Shown: piece after piece, positions 1 through 6,217 of the stretch
Layout: the number at the start of each line of letters is the position of its first letter
Numbering within the stretch: position 1 is the first letter of the stretch
Source: Yoonia sp.
GTDB taxonomy: Bacteria; Pseudomonadota; Alphaproteobacteria; Rhodobacterales; Rhodobacteraceae
Direction: 5' to 3'
Assembly (NCBI GenBank): GCA_020627605.1
Contig: JAHDGO010000019.1
Location: 1 to 15,363, forward strand
DNA length: 15,363 nucleotides
Translations under genes and position numbers: made by a program
The notes under the pieces: generated by a model
What the model saw: only the letters and a program-made list of their open reading frames with translations
Databases searched by the model: none
What the model was told of the DNA's origin: nothing

Positions 1-255
1 TGACGGGTAGGACCCGCCATAGATCGCGCCCACATAGGCCCCCAGAAGGGCGATCAGCGAATAATCCAGCGGGATCTTGTTGCCGAAAAAGCCGGTGAGG
101 ATCGTCACGGCAAGTGTTGCGGTCAATCCCGGCAGGGCGCCAAACACGATGCCAAGAAAGACCGAGGTGACGATATAGATATAGGCGACCGGATCGGTGA
201 TCAGGTCGATAAATTCGGCACCGAAACCGGCCAGTTGTGTCAGCAGAAACTCCAT
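1..255 (-). CDS. tctA: TctA-family large permease subunit of a TTT transporter (5' end only)
   Basis: This is the first 85 codons of the large membrane subunit of a tripartite tricarboxylate transporter; the rest lies left of the window. The frame is open to the edge and reads MEFLLTQLAGFGAEFIDLIT at its start. The motif GALPGLTAT at residues 39-47 is a hallmark of the TctA family, and a YGGSYPS segment follows at 79-85. Two hydrophobic stretches (about 24-42 and 66-82) fit the first membrane helices. Its ATG shares one base with the tctB stop (TGATG), and no good ribosome binding site precedes it, so translation is probably coupled to tctB. In the family, TctA forms the transport channel for carboxylates driven by an ion gradient and delivered by the periplasmic TctC. 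The family call is firm; the substrate is unknown. Confidence 0.93.
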   Translation of the reverse strand, partial: MEFLLTQLAGFGAEFIDLITDPVAYIYIVTSVFLGIVFGALPGLTATLAVTILTGFFGNKIPLDYSLIALLGAYVGAIYGGSYPS

Positions 256-1001
256 CAGTTCTGCCACAGCGGTCGAAGGGTGACGTAGTAGTGGTATTCA
301 ATCTGGGCAAAGAACAGCCCGCCCCGGTTTGGCACGTTCTGGCGAAAGCCAAAGGCCATGGCGGTCACAAGGATAAGCGGCACAAGGGCAGCGATAAAGG
401 GAATGGCGCGGATCACAGGGCCCCGGCCCCTGATCAGTGCCCAGACGGTGAGGCCCAGCCAGATCAGCAGCGTGACCACATCATCATCATGGGGGGTGTT
501 CCATTCGGCCTGCGGAAAGTGGACGATCAGCGCATAAGAACCCGCAAGCAGCATTGCGGCAGCAGCGGTCAACATGCGGTACGGGTGCCCGCCGTGATAG
601 CCGAAAATCAGGCAGGTGATCAGCAGCCCGCTGCCGATGATGAAATCGACACGGGGGACCAGCCCGAAAATATAGAACGACAGGATGACCGCGATCGTGG
701 CAATGCGGAACGCCTCTGCCCGATTCCAGCCGACGCCAACCGCAGTGAACGCGCCTTTGCCGCCGCCGTCGCGCAAGGCGATGATCAGCAGAACGCAGGA
801 CAGGACAAACAGCGCGGCCCAGATGCCCAATGGCACGATGGCGGCAGAATTGTACCAATCCGCCCCGCTGACCCCTGCGCGGTTTTCACCAAAGAGCGGG
901 ATAAAGCTGGTGCGCCACAAAAAGAAGGCCGAGATCACCATCAGCCCCAGCGCGCCCCAGACGTCCCGCGCGCGCAAGATGGCTTTGTCTTCCGGTGTCA
1001 T
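255..1001 (-). CDS. tctB: TctB-family small permease subunit of a TTT transporter (long variant)
   Basis: This is the small membrane subunit of the TTT transporter, identified mainly by its place between tctC and tctA and by its hydrophobic pattern, because TctB proteins are poorly conserved. The product is 248 residues with about seven hydrophobic segments (near 14-29, 53-76, 99-115, 119-135, 142-161, 174-190 and 199-219). Typical TctB proteins are about 140-180 residues with four or five helices, so this one is long. A polar loop (RTSFIPLFGENRAG, about 30-43) follows the first helix. The start is well supported: AAAGGAGG sits five bases before the ATG at 1001. The stop overlaps the tctA start by one base. 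A palindromic hairpin separates it from tctC upstream. It should act in the inner membrane together with TctA. Confidence 0.85.
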   Translation of the reverse strand: MTPEDKAILRARDVWGALGLMVISAFFLWRTSFIPLFGENRAGVSGADWYNSAAIVPLGIWAALFVLSCVLLIIALRDGGGKGAFTAVGVGWNRAEAFRIATIAVILSFYIFGLVPRVDFIIGSGLLITCLIFGYHGGHPYRMLTAAAAMLLAGSYALIVHFPQAEWNTPHDDDVVTLLIWLGLTVWALIRGRGPVIRAIPFIAALVPLILVTAMAFGFRQNVPNRGGLFFAQIEYHYYVTLRPLWQN

Positions 1002-1021
1002 CTGTCCCTCCTTTGATGGTC

Positions 1022-1051
1022 AAACGGGGCGCTCTTGCGAACGCCCCGTTT
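1022..1051 (-). promoter_or_regulatory. Intercistronic hairpin between tctC and tctB
   Basis: A perfect 10-bp stem (AAACGGGGCG / CGCCCCGTTT) with a 10-base loop lies in the 68-bp gap between the tctC stop and the tctB start. On the transcribed (minus) strand no T-run follows it, so it does not look like a full intrinsic terminator. Hairpins placed just after a binding-protein gene often protect the upstream message or cause partial termination, giving more binding protein than permease. That role is inferred here. The T-rich GTTTTT at 1055-1060 lies on the plus-strand side, so a plus-strand terminator reading is possible but would serve no visible gene. Confidence 0.6.
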
Positions 1052-1069
1052 CGTGGTTTTTGAGTGGCC

Positions 1070-2068
1070 TTAAGGCTTTTCAATGCCAAGCGACATTGGA
1101 TCGACCGTCGTCGCGCCCAGTTCTTGCAGGGTGTAGGCAAAGGTGGATTCCAAGGTGGCAAAGATCGCCTGCGCCTCTTCACCGGACTGACCGCCAACGT
1201 CATAGTTGTTGGCCGCGGCCCAGTCGGCCACAACGTCTGACGCGATGGCCTTGTCGAAGGCTTCGGTCAGGGTTGCCTTGACGGCGTCACTGGCGCTGTT
1301 GTGCACCGCAAAGCCGATGGCCTGCTTCAGCGGGAGGTACTGATCAAGCCCATCGTAGATGCCGAAGGCGGACGGAATGGTCATGCCTTCAAACTCTGCA
1401 TCCTCGGGTGTCAACATCGCCAGTGGTTTCAGCTGCCCGCCGGCGATCAGTGGCGCCTGTTCAGCCAGCGACGTCACAACCAGCGCGACCTCACCTGCCA
1501 TGGCGGCCTCTTGCCCCGCGGCAGAGCCTTCGTAAGGGATGAACTTGAACGTGGCACCGGCCCCGTTTTCGATGGCCAGCAGGTTCAGGTGGTGGATGGA
1601 CCCGGCACCGGACGCTGCTGCCGGGATCGTGCCGGGGGCGGCCTTTGCGGCATCCACCAGTTCTTCCAGCGTGCTGTAGGGGCTGTCTGCCGGCACAGAG
1701 ATCAGGTCAGGCGAGCCGCCGACGATGAACGGATACCAGTAGTCGAATTTCTGATCCCAGCCGCCTTGCACGGCTGCGGTCACGTTGGATTCGGACAGAC
1801 CCACCAGCGTGTAGCCGTCATCAGGCTGGTTTTGCACATAGACCATGCCGTTTGATCCGGCGACGCCGCCGGTTTGGTTGATCACATTGATGCTGACCGG
1901 CAGATGCTTTTCCATCTCGGCCATGATCATCCTGTTGATGCTGTCGGTCCCGCCGCCAGCGCCCCAGACAACTGCGGTCGTAATGTCACGGAATGGATAT
2001 TCCTGTGCCGCCAGCGGGGTCGCCAGCAGGGTTATCGCCGCAACGGCATTTGCAAAAATCGTTTTCAT
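1070..2068 (-). CDS. tctC: TctC/Bug-family periplasmic solute-binding protein of a TTT transporter
   Basis: This is the extracytoplasmic solute receptor that captures a carboxylate and delivers it to TctAB. The product is 332 residues. Residues 1-21 form a Sec signal peptide (MKTIFANAVAAITLL, then ATPLAA), with cleavage probably just before QEYPF; there is no lipobox cysteine. Family hallmarks follow in order: GAGGGTD (36-42), NQTGGVAG (64-71) and DDGYTLVG (83-90), the latter two lining the ligand pocket in Bug proteins. The start at 2068 is chosen over an in-frame ATG at 2104 because GGGAGG lies six bases upstream and the signal peptide begins there. It is the first gene of a leftward tctCBA operon and is divergent from a dehydrogenase operon, with a palindrome in the shared promoter. 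Bug proteins bind diverse acids (citrate, tartrate, malate-like, aromatic), so the ligand cannot be named. Confidence 0.93.
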   Translation of the reverse strand: MKTIFANAVAAITLLATPLAAQEYPFRDITTAVVWGAGGGTDSINRMIMAEMEKHLPVSINVINQTGGVAGSNGMVYVQNQPDDGYTLVGLSESNVTAAVQGGWDQKFDYWYPFIVGGSPDLISVPADSPYSTLEELVDAAKAAPGTIPAAASGAGSIHHLNLLAIENGAGATFKFIPYEGSAAGQEAAMAGEVALVVTSLAEQAPLIAGGQLKPLAMLTPEDAEFEGMTIPSAFGIYDGLDQYLPLKQAIGFAVHNSASDAVKATLTEAFDKAIASDVVADWAAANNYDVGGQSGEEAQAIFATLESTFAYTLQELGATTVDPMSLGIEKP

Positions 2069-2109
2069 CGTATCCTCCCGTTTGATGCGTGTTCTTTGTT
2101 GCATATCTT

Positions 2110-2138
2110 TGCGTATGCATTAATGTATACGTTGTCAA
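2110..2138 (-). promoter_or_regulatory. Candidate sigma70-type promoter of tctCBA
   Basis: On the minus strand a perfect -35 hexamer TTGACA lies at 2138-2133. A 17-bp spacer leads to TACGCA at 2115-2110, a poor -10 that keeps only the first two consensus bases. The tctC start codon is about 40 bp further on. The -35 match and position are good; the -10 is weak, which would fit a regulated promoter. The palindrome at 2112-2131 fills the spacer and enters the -10, so a protein bound there should block RNA polymerase. Confidence 0.45.
2112..2131. promoter_or_regulatory. 20-bp near-perfect palindrome, candidate operator for the GntR regulator
   Basis: The arms CGTATGCAT and ATGTATACG flank a central TA; nine of ten base pairs are symmetric, with a single G/T mismatch. 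It lies in the 96-bp gap between the divergent tctC and dehydrogenase genes, inside the spacer of the candidate tctC promoter. The segment 2122-2133 (AATGTATACGTT) also contains a GTATAC core like those in several published FCD-type GntR operators. A smaller repeat, CGTTG-T-CAACG, adjoins at 2130-2140. The symmetry is seen directly. Assignment to the GntR protein encoded at 4260-4940 is inferred from linkage. Confidence 0.6.
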
Positions 2139-2164
2139 CGAAAGATGAGAAATTGGGGCCGATC

Positions 2165-3247
2165 ATGTCGCGAAACTTTGATATTGCAGTCTTTGAAGGC
2201 GACGGGATTGGCCCGGAAATCACGCAGCCCGCCGTGGCAATCCTGCAAAAACTGGCCGATTCGGCGGCCGGCTATGACCTGACGCTGACGGCTCATCCTG
2301 CGGGGGCTGCGCATTACGCCAAGACAGGGGAAAGCCTGCCGCAGGCCTCGCTTGACGCCGCGGGGCAGGCGGATGCGATCCTGCTGTCGGCAATGGGTCT
2401 GCCGGATGTCCGCTATGACGACGGCACCGAAATCTCGCCCCAGATTGATCTGCGCAAGGCATTCAACCTTTTTGCCGGTGTGCGCCCCGTGCGCGTGGCG
2501 GCGGGTCAGCGCACGCCGCTGAAAATCCCCGACGGGCGCGAGATCGACTTTGTCCTGATCCGCGAAAGCACCGAAGGGCTGTTTTATTCGCAAGGCACCG
2601 GCACGGTCACGCAGGATGACGCGCGCGAAACGCTGCGCATCACCCGCGACGTGTCGGAAAAGCTGTTTCGCTTTGCTTTTCAGCTGGCCACGGATCGCAA
2701 GGCGCGCGGCCTTGGCCCTGGACGTGTCACATGTGTTGACAAGGCCAATGTCTTTCGCGCATTTGCCTTTTTCCGCAGTATTTTCGATGCAGAGGCCAAA
2801 GCCTATCCAGACCTGATCGCAGATCACGCCTATGTGGACGCCACGGCGCTGTGGATGGTGCAAAAGCCGTGGGACTTTGACGTCTTGGTGACTGAAAACA
2901 TGTTTGGCGACATCCTGTCTGACCTTGGCGCTGGGCTGATGGGCGGACTTGGCGTGGCCCCATCCGCCGATATCGGGCTGGAACAGGCGGTGTTTCAGCC
3001 TTGCCATGGGTCAGCCCCGGATATTGCAGGGCAAGGCAAGGCCAATCCTATGGCCATGATCCTGTCAGCCGCGATGATGCTGGAATGGCTGGGCCTGAAA
3101 CATGAGGTGCCCGAGATGTGTGGCGATGGTGCCCGCCTGCGCGCAGCGGTCGAGGGTGTGATGGCCGAGGGCAAGACGGTGACCGCTGATCTGGGCGGTC
3201 AGGCCAGCACTGCCGAGACCGGTGCCGCCGTCATGGCTGCGCTTTGA
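2165..3247 (+). CDS. Isocitrate/isopropylmalate dehydrogenase-family protein (NAD-dependent beta-decarboxylating dehydrogenase)
   Basis: A 360-residue cytoplasmic dehydrogenase of the family that oxidises the 2-hydroxyl of malate-type acids with NAD(P) and Mg2+ and then decarboxylates them. Visible motifs: GDGIGPE (12-18); the substrate-binding arginine segment IDLRKAFNLFAGVRPVR (94-110); RESTEGLFYS (133-142) with the catalytic Tyr141; VDKANVFR (191-198) with the catalytic Lys193; the metal-binding aspartates Asp225, Asp249 and Asp253 (VDATALWM, TENMFGDILSD); and the NAD loop HGSAPDIAGQGKANP (281-295). Length matches LeuB, but no leuCD or leuA is nearby. Position beside a carboxylate transporter and a GntR regulator instead suggests catabolism of an imported hydroxy acid such as D-malate, tartrate or an alkylmalate. 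The ATG at 2165 is preferred because GGGG lies six bases before it and GDGIGPE falls at the usual place; an in-frame ATG at 2125 overlaps the operator. Confidence 0.9.
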   Translation: MSRNFDIAVFEGDGIGPEITQPAVAILQKLADSAAGYDLTLTAHPAGAAHYAKTGESLPQASLDAAGQADAILLSAMGLPDVRYDDGTEISPQIDLRKAFNLFAGVRPVRVAAGQRTPLKIPDGREIDFVLIRESTEGLFYSQGTGTVTQDDARETLRITRDVSEKLFRFAFQLATDRKARGLGPGRVTCVDKANVFRAFAFFRSIFDAEAKAYPDLIADHAYVDATALWMVQKPWDFDVLVTENMFGDILSDLGAGLMGGLGVAPSADIGLEQAVFQPCHGSAPDIAGQGKANPMAMILSAAMMLEWLGLKHEVPEMCGDGARLRAAVEGVMAEGKTVTADLGGQASTAETGAAVMAAL

Positions 3248-3248
3248 C

Positions 3249-4259
3249 ATGACATTGGCGGTGGCATGTCTGGGTGCGGGCTACTTCAGCCAGTTCCATA
3301 TTGACAGCTGGCAACGCATGCCACGGGCCGCACTGGTGGGAGTTTGCGACCAAGATCTGTCCAAAGCGCAGGCGACGGGGGCCGCGGCGTTTGATGATCT
3401 GTCAGAGATGCTTGCTGAAACGCAGCCCGATATCCTCGACATCATTCTGCCGCCCATTGGCCATGCCGCAGCGATTGCGGCCGGGATCGCCGCAGGGGTC
3501 AGCGCCATCATCTGCCAGAAGCCGTTTTGCACCAGCCTGGACGAGGCGTGCGCCATGGCTGAACGCGCGGCGGGTGCTGGCATTCCGCTGATCATCCACG
3601 AAAACTTTCGGTTTCAGCCATGGTACCGGACGATCAAGCAGGCGCTGGACACCGGGCGGATCGGCACGGTGCAGCGCGCCACCTTTCGCCTGCGCCCCGG
3701 TGACGGGCAGGGTGACGACGCCTATCTGGCGCGCCAGCCCTATTTTCAGCAGATGTCGCGCTTTCTGATCCATGAAACAGGCGTGCATTGGATCGATACC
3801 TTTCGGTACCTGCTGGGAGAGCCGACGCATGTCTACGCCGACCTGCAACGTCTGAACCCGGTCATTGCCGGTGAGGACGCGGGACTTGTCATTTTTGATC
3901 ACCCCGGCGGTGTGCGTGCTGTCTTTGATGGCAACCGCCATCTTGACCATGCCGCCGACAACACCCGCCGCACCATGGGCGAGGCGTGGTTCGAAGGCAC
4001 AGGCGGCACCCTGACACTGACCGGCGACGGGGCTGTCCAAATCAGGGGCTTTGGTGAAAGCGACAGCAGCCAGTTGCTGCCCCCTGACGCGCATGACGGC
4101 TTTGGCGGGGATTGTACCCACGCCTTGCAATCGCATGTGGTTTGCGGTCTTCTGGATGGTGCGATCCTGCAAAATCTGGCGACCGACTATTTGCGTGTGA
4201 TCGAGATTGAAGAGGCAATTTACCGGGCGGCGGCGCTTGGACAAAAACTGGACATCTGA
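3249..4259 (+). CDS. Gfo/Idh/MocA-family NAD(P)-dependent oxidoreductase
   Basis: A 336-residue two-domain dehydrogenase. The N-terminal Rossmann fold carries GAGYFS (9-14) for the dinucleotide pyrophosphate. The family Glu-Lys-Pro motif appears as CQKPF (89-93), keeping the catalytic/NAD-contacting Lys91 but with Gln in place of Glu. ENFRFQPWY (118-126) and the substrate-site motif HETGVHWID (175-183), with candidate catalytic His180 and Asp183, follow in the C-terminal domain. Members usually oxidise or reduce a hydroxyl/keto group on sugars, inositols or related polyols; the substrate here is unknown. The start at 3249 is one base after the upstream stop, so the two proteins are probably made by coupled translation. 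An in-frame ATG at 3222 inside the upstream gene was not used because the Rossmann strand begins right after 3249. The gene abuts the GntR gene (TGA-ATG) downstream. Confidence 0.9.
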   Translation: MTLAVACLGAGYFSQFHIDSWQRMPRAALVGVCDQDLSKAQATGAAAFDDLSEMLAETQPDILDIILPPIGHAAAIAAGIAAGVSAIICQKPFCTSLDEACAMAERAAGAGIPLIIHENFRFQPWYRTIKQALDTGRIGTVQRATFRLRPGDGQGDDAYLARQPYFQQMSRFLIHETGVHWIDTFRYLLGEPTHVYADLQRLNPVIAGEDAGLVIFDHPGGVRAVFDGNRHLDHAADNTRRTMGEAWFEGTGGTLTLTGDGAVQIRGFGESDSSQLLPPDAHDGFGGDCTHALQSHVVCGLLDGAILQNLATDYLRVIEIEEAIYRAAALGQKLDI

Positions 4260-4940
4260 ATGACCGCCAGCGCACAGGGCAAACCCAAAAGCAACTCTGC
4301 CATCGCCGTTGAGAAACTGCGTGAGTTGATCTTTTCCGGCGAATTGCCCGCCGGGTCGGACCATCTGGAAACCGAATTGGCACTGCGTCTTGGCATGTCC
4401 CGCACACCTGTGCGCGAGGCCGCCCTGACGCTGGAGGCGCAGGGCCTGCTGGAGGTGCGCGCGCGCAAGGGCGTGCGCATTCTGCCCATCTCAGCCCGCG
4501 ACATGGAAGAAATCTATGACGTGCTGACAGAGCTTGAAAGCATGGCCGCCGCGCAGGCGGCCAAGCAAGGATATGATGCCAAAGCCCTTGCGCCGCTGGC
4601 CAAGACCATCGCCGATATGGAGGTTGCCCTCGACAGTGAGGACCGCGCGGCATGGGCGGCGGCAGATGACAGGTTTCACAACGAACTGGTGCGTCTGGGC
4701 GGCAATTCCCGCGTTGTGGCGATCGTGGCGTTGATGGCAGATCAGGTGCGCCGGGCGCGGGCCGTCACCCTTTACATGCGGCCCCTGCCGCTGAAATCCA
4801 ACGCTGACCACCGCGCCGTGCTAGAGGCGATCCGCGCAGGTGATGCCGCCAGCGCCCATGCCATTCACCGCAGCCACCGGACCAATGCCAAGCAAACGCT
4901 GGTGCAGATTCTGCAGACCAACCGCCTGCATATGGTCTAG
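4260..4940 (+). CDS. GntR-family transcriptional regulator, FCD (FadR-C) subfamily
   Basis: A 226-residue one-component regulator. Residues 12-78 form the winged helix-turn-helix; the recognition region is MSRTPVREAALTLEAQGLLE (46-65), typical of GntR proteins. The all-helical FCD ligand domain follows (about 85-215). Candidate metal/ligand residues include Asp136 and His140 (DDRFHNEL), His184 (NADHRAVLEAI) and His206, which match the spacing of the Asp/His set that binds a metal and a carboxylate in this subfamily. FCD regulators commonly sense organic acids and are inactivated by them. Its start directly follows the oxidoreductase stop (TGAATG), so it is the third gene of the operon. The likely target is the palindrome at 2112-2131, giving autoregulation and control of tctCBA; this is inferred. 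Confidence 0.93.
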   Translation: MTASAQGKPKSNSAIAVEKLRELIFSGELPAGSDHLETELALRLGMSRTPVREAALTLEAQGLLEVRARKGVRILPISARDMEEIYDVLTELESMAAAQAAKQGYDAKALAPLAKTIADMEVALDSEDRAAWAAADDRFHNELVRLGGNSRVVAIVALMADQVRRARAVTLYMRPLPLKSNADHRAVLEAIRAGDAASAHAIHRSHRTNAKQTLVQILQTNRLHMV

Positions 4941-4983
4941 TCTGACGGCCAGGGCCTGCCAGATAATTCACGGCGGCCACTGG

Positions 4984-5020
4984 TAAGTGTCATAGAACAC
5001 ACTTATGTGAACGAACATAA
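4984..5020. promoter_or_regulatory. Two overlapping inverted repeats upstream of the RND efflux operon
   Basis: The 131-bp gap before the efflux operon holds two inverted repeats that overlap by three bases. The first is TAAGTGT-N8-ACACTTA (4984-5005). The second is TTATGT-N6-ACATAA (5003-5020). Both arms are perfect. Their size and AT-rich arms resemble operators of TetR-type repressors that often control RND pumps, but no such regulator is encoded in the window. No convincing -35/-10 pair could be placed. A short CGGGC/GCCCG hairpin (about 5028-5043) lies between the repeats and the gene. The rest of the gap shows nothing clear, and no strong terminator follows the GntR gene. Confidence 0.5.
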
Positions 5021-5071
5021 CATCATGACGGGCCGGATCGCCCGCCGAATTAGCTGTGTCGGGGGCGACAG

Positions 5072-6217
5072 ATGGCCAAAGATGACCTTTCCGATTTGAC
5101 CGGAACGCTGACATTTCAAAGCGACAAGGGGGCCGGGCGGTCAAAGTGGATCGCAGGGCTTTTGGCGCTGATCCTCGTCGGCTGGATGGGCAGCGGGTAT
5201 ATCATCCCCAGCGCCCCTGCCGAAACCGCCACCGATGAAGCAGAGACCGCAGGTGCCGTTGCCGTGGCTGTCATGCCGTCACAGGCGCAGGATGTGCAGC
5301 TTGTTCTGCGCGCCGAGGGCCAGTCAGAACCGGATCGCGCCAGCGGCATTCAGGCAGAGGCTACAGGCCAAGTCATCTCTGTCGCGGTCGAACGCGGCGC
5401 GCTGGTCACCGCAGGGCAGGAAGTCGGGCGCATTGACCCCGAAACACTACAGGCACAGGTGCGGCAGGCTGAAACACAGCAGGCGCAGGCCGCCCGTGAC
5501 CTCGACAATGCCCTGTCGTTGCAGCAACGCGGCGTCGCAACCGAAGACCGCGTCAGTCAGGCGCGTGCCGCAAGTGCCGCCGCCGACGCCGCCCTGACTG
5601 CCGCGCGACAGCAGCTGGACAATACCATCGTGCGTGCGCCCTTTGCCGGCCGCCTGAACGACCTGACCCTGGACGAGGGCGAATACGTCGACGCTGGTGA
5701 TGTCGTAGCCGAGGTGCTGGACAACGACCCGCTGACCGTTGTCATTCAGGTGCCGCAACAGGCCCTGTCGCGCATTGAACAGGGCCAGATCGCACAGGTG
5801 CAGTTCATCACCGGCGAAGTCCGCGAAGGCACCGTGAAGTTCATCGGGGCCAATGCCGACGTGCAGACCCGGACTTTCCGGGTAGAGGTCACAGTCGACA
5901 ACCCCGACAGCGTGATGCCTGCGGGGCTAAGCGCGCAGGTCGCCATTCCGACCGGGCAGGCACGCGGGCATTTCATCTCTCCGGCGATCCTGTCGCTGGG
6001 CACCGACGGGGCGCTGGGCATCAAAACGGTAGAGGCGGATAACACTGTGTCATTCTCGCCTGTGTCCATTGTACGCGCCCAAACCGATGGCGTCTGGGTC
6101 ACTGGCCTGCCAGAGGCTGCTGACATCATCACCGTGGGGCAAGGGTTTGTCAGTGCAGGTGACCTGGTTGATCCGCGTCCGGCAGAGGACGCCCAAACAG
6201 CGGATGTGTCACAATGA
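5072..6217 (+). CDS. RND efflux system periplasmic adaptor (membrane fusion protein, HlyD/AcrA family)
   Basis: A 381-residue adaptor that links an inner-membrane RND pump to an outer-membrane channel. A cytoplasmic N-terminus (1-25) is followed by one membrane anchor (26-44, WIAGLLALILVGWMGSGYI); there is no lipobox, so it is anchored by the helix rather than by lipid. Then come the first lipoyl half (about 95-123), a coiled-coil hairpin rich in Gln and Ala (about 125-183), the second lipoyl half (NTIVRAPFAGRLNDLTLDEG, 184-203), and a beta-barrel containing TRTFRVEVTVDNPDSVMPAG (266-285), a strong family signature. The membrane-proximal domain occupies the C-terminal part. GGGGGCG before the ATG may serve as the ribosome binding site. 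It overlaps the pump gene by four bases (ATGA), so the two are co-translated. Confidence 0.94.
   Translation: MAKDDLSDLTGTLTFQSDKGAGRSKWIAGLLALILVGWMGSGYIIPSAPAETATDEAETAGAVAVAVMPSQAQDVQLVLRAEGQSEPDRASGIQAEATGQVISVAVERGALVTAGQEVGRIDPETLQAQVRQAETQQAQAARDLDNALSLQQRGVATEDRVSQARAASAAADAALTAARQQLDNTIVRAPFAGRLNDLTLDEGEYVDAGDVVAEVLDNDPLTVVIQVPQQALSRIEQGQIAQVQFITGEVREGTVKFIGANADVQTRTFRVEVTVDNPDSVMPAGLSAQVAIPTGQARGHFISPAILSLGTDGALGIKTVEADNTVSFSPVSIVRAQTDGVWVTGLPEAADIITVGQGFVSAGDLVDPRPAEDAQTADVSQ

Noticed and set aside
2069..2104. Upstream ATG for tctC adding 12 residues before the signal peptide
   Set aside because: MKTIFANAVAAIT is a normal signal-peptide start with a good GGGAGG ribosome binding site; the extra residues are charged and would spoil the signal.
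1874..2164. N-terminal extension of the dehydrogenase frame across the promoter region into tctC
   Set aside because: The extension would overlap the divergent tctC gene and the operator, its sequence is unlike the family, and the conserved N-terminus starts right after the ATG at 2165.
2165..3247. Calling the dehydrogenase leuB
   Set aside because: The family is right, but there are no leu genes nearby, the catalytic segment RESTEGLFYS is closer to the isocitrate/tartrate type, and the context is transport and catabolism.
3337..3530. Loss of function in the Gfo/Idh/MocA enzyme because Glu of the Glu-Lys-Pro motif is Gln
   Set aside because: Gln at this place occurs in active-looking family members; the key lysine and the C-terminal His/Asp are present.
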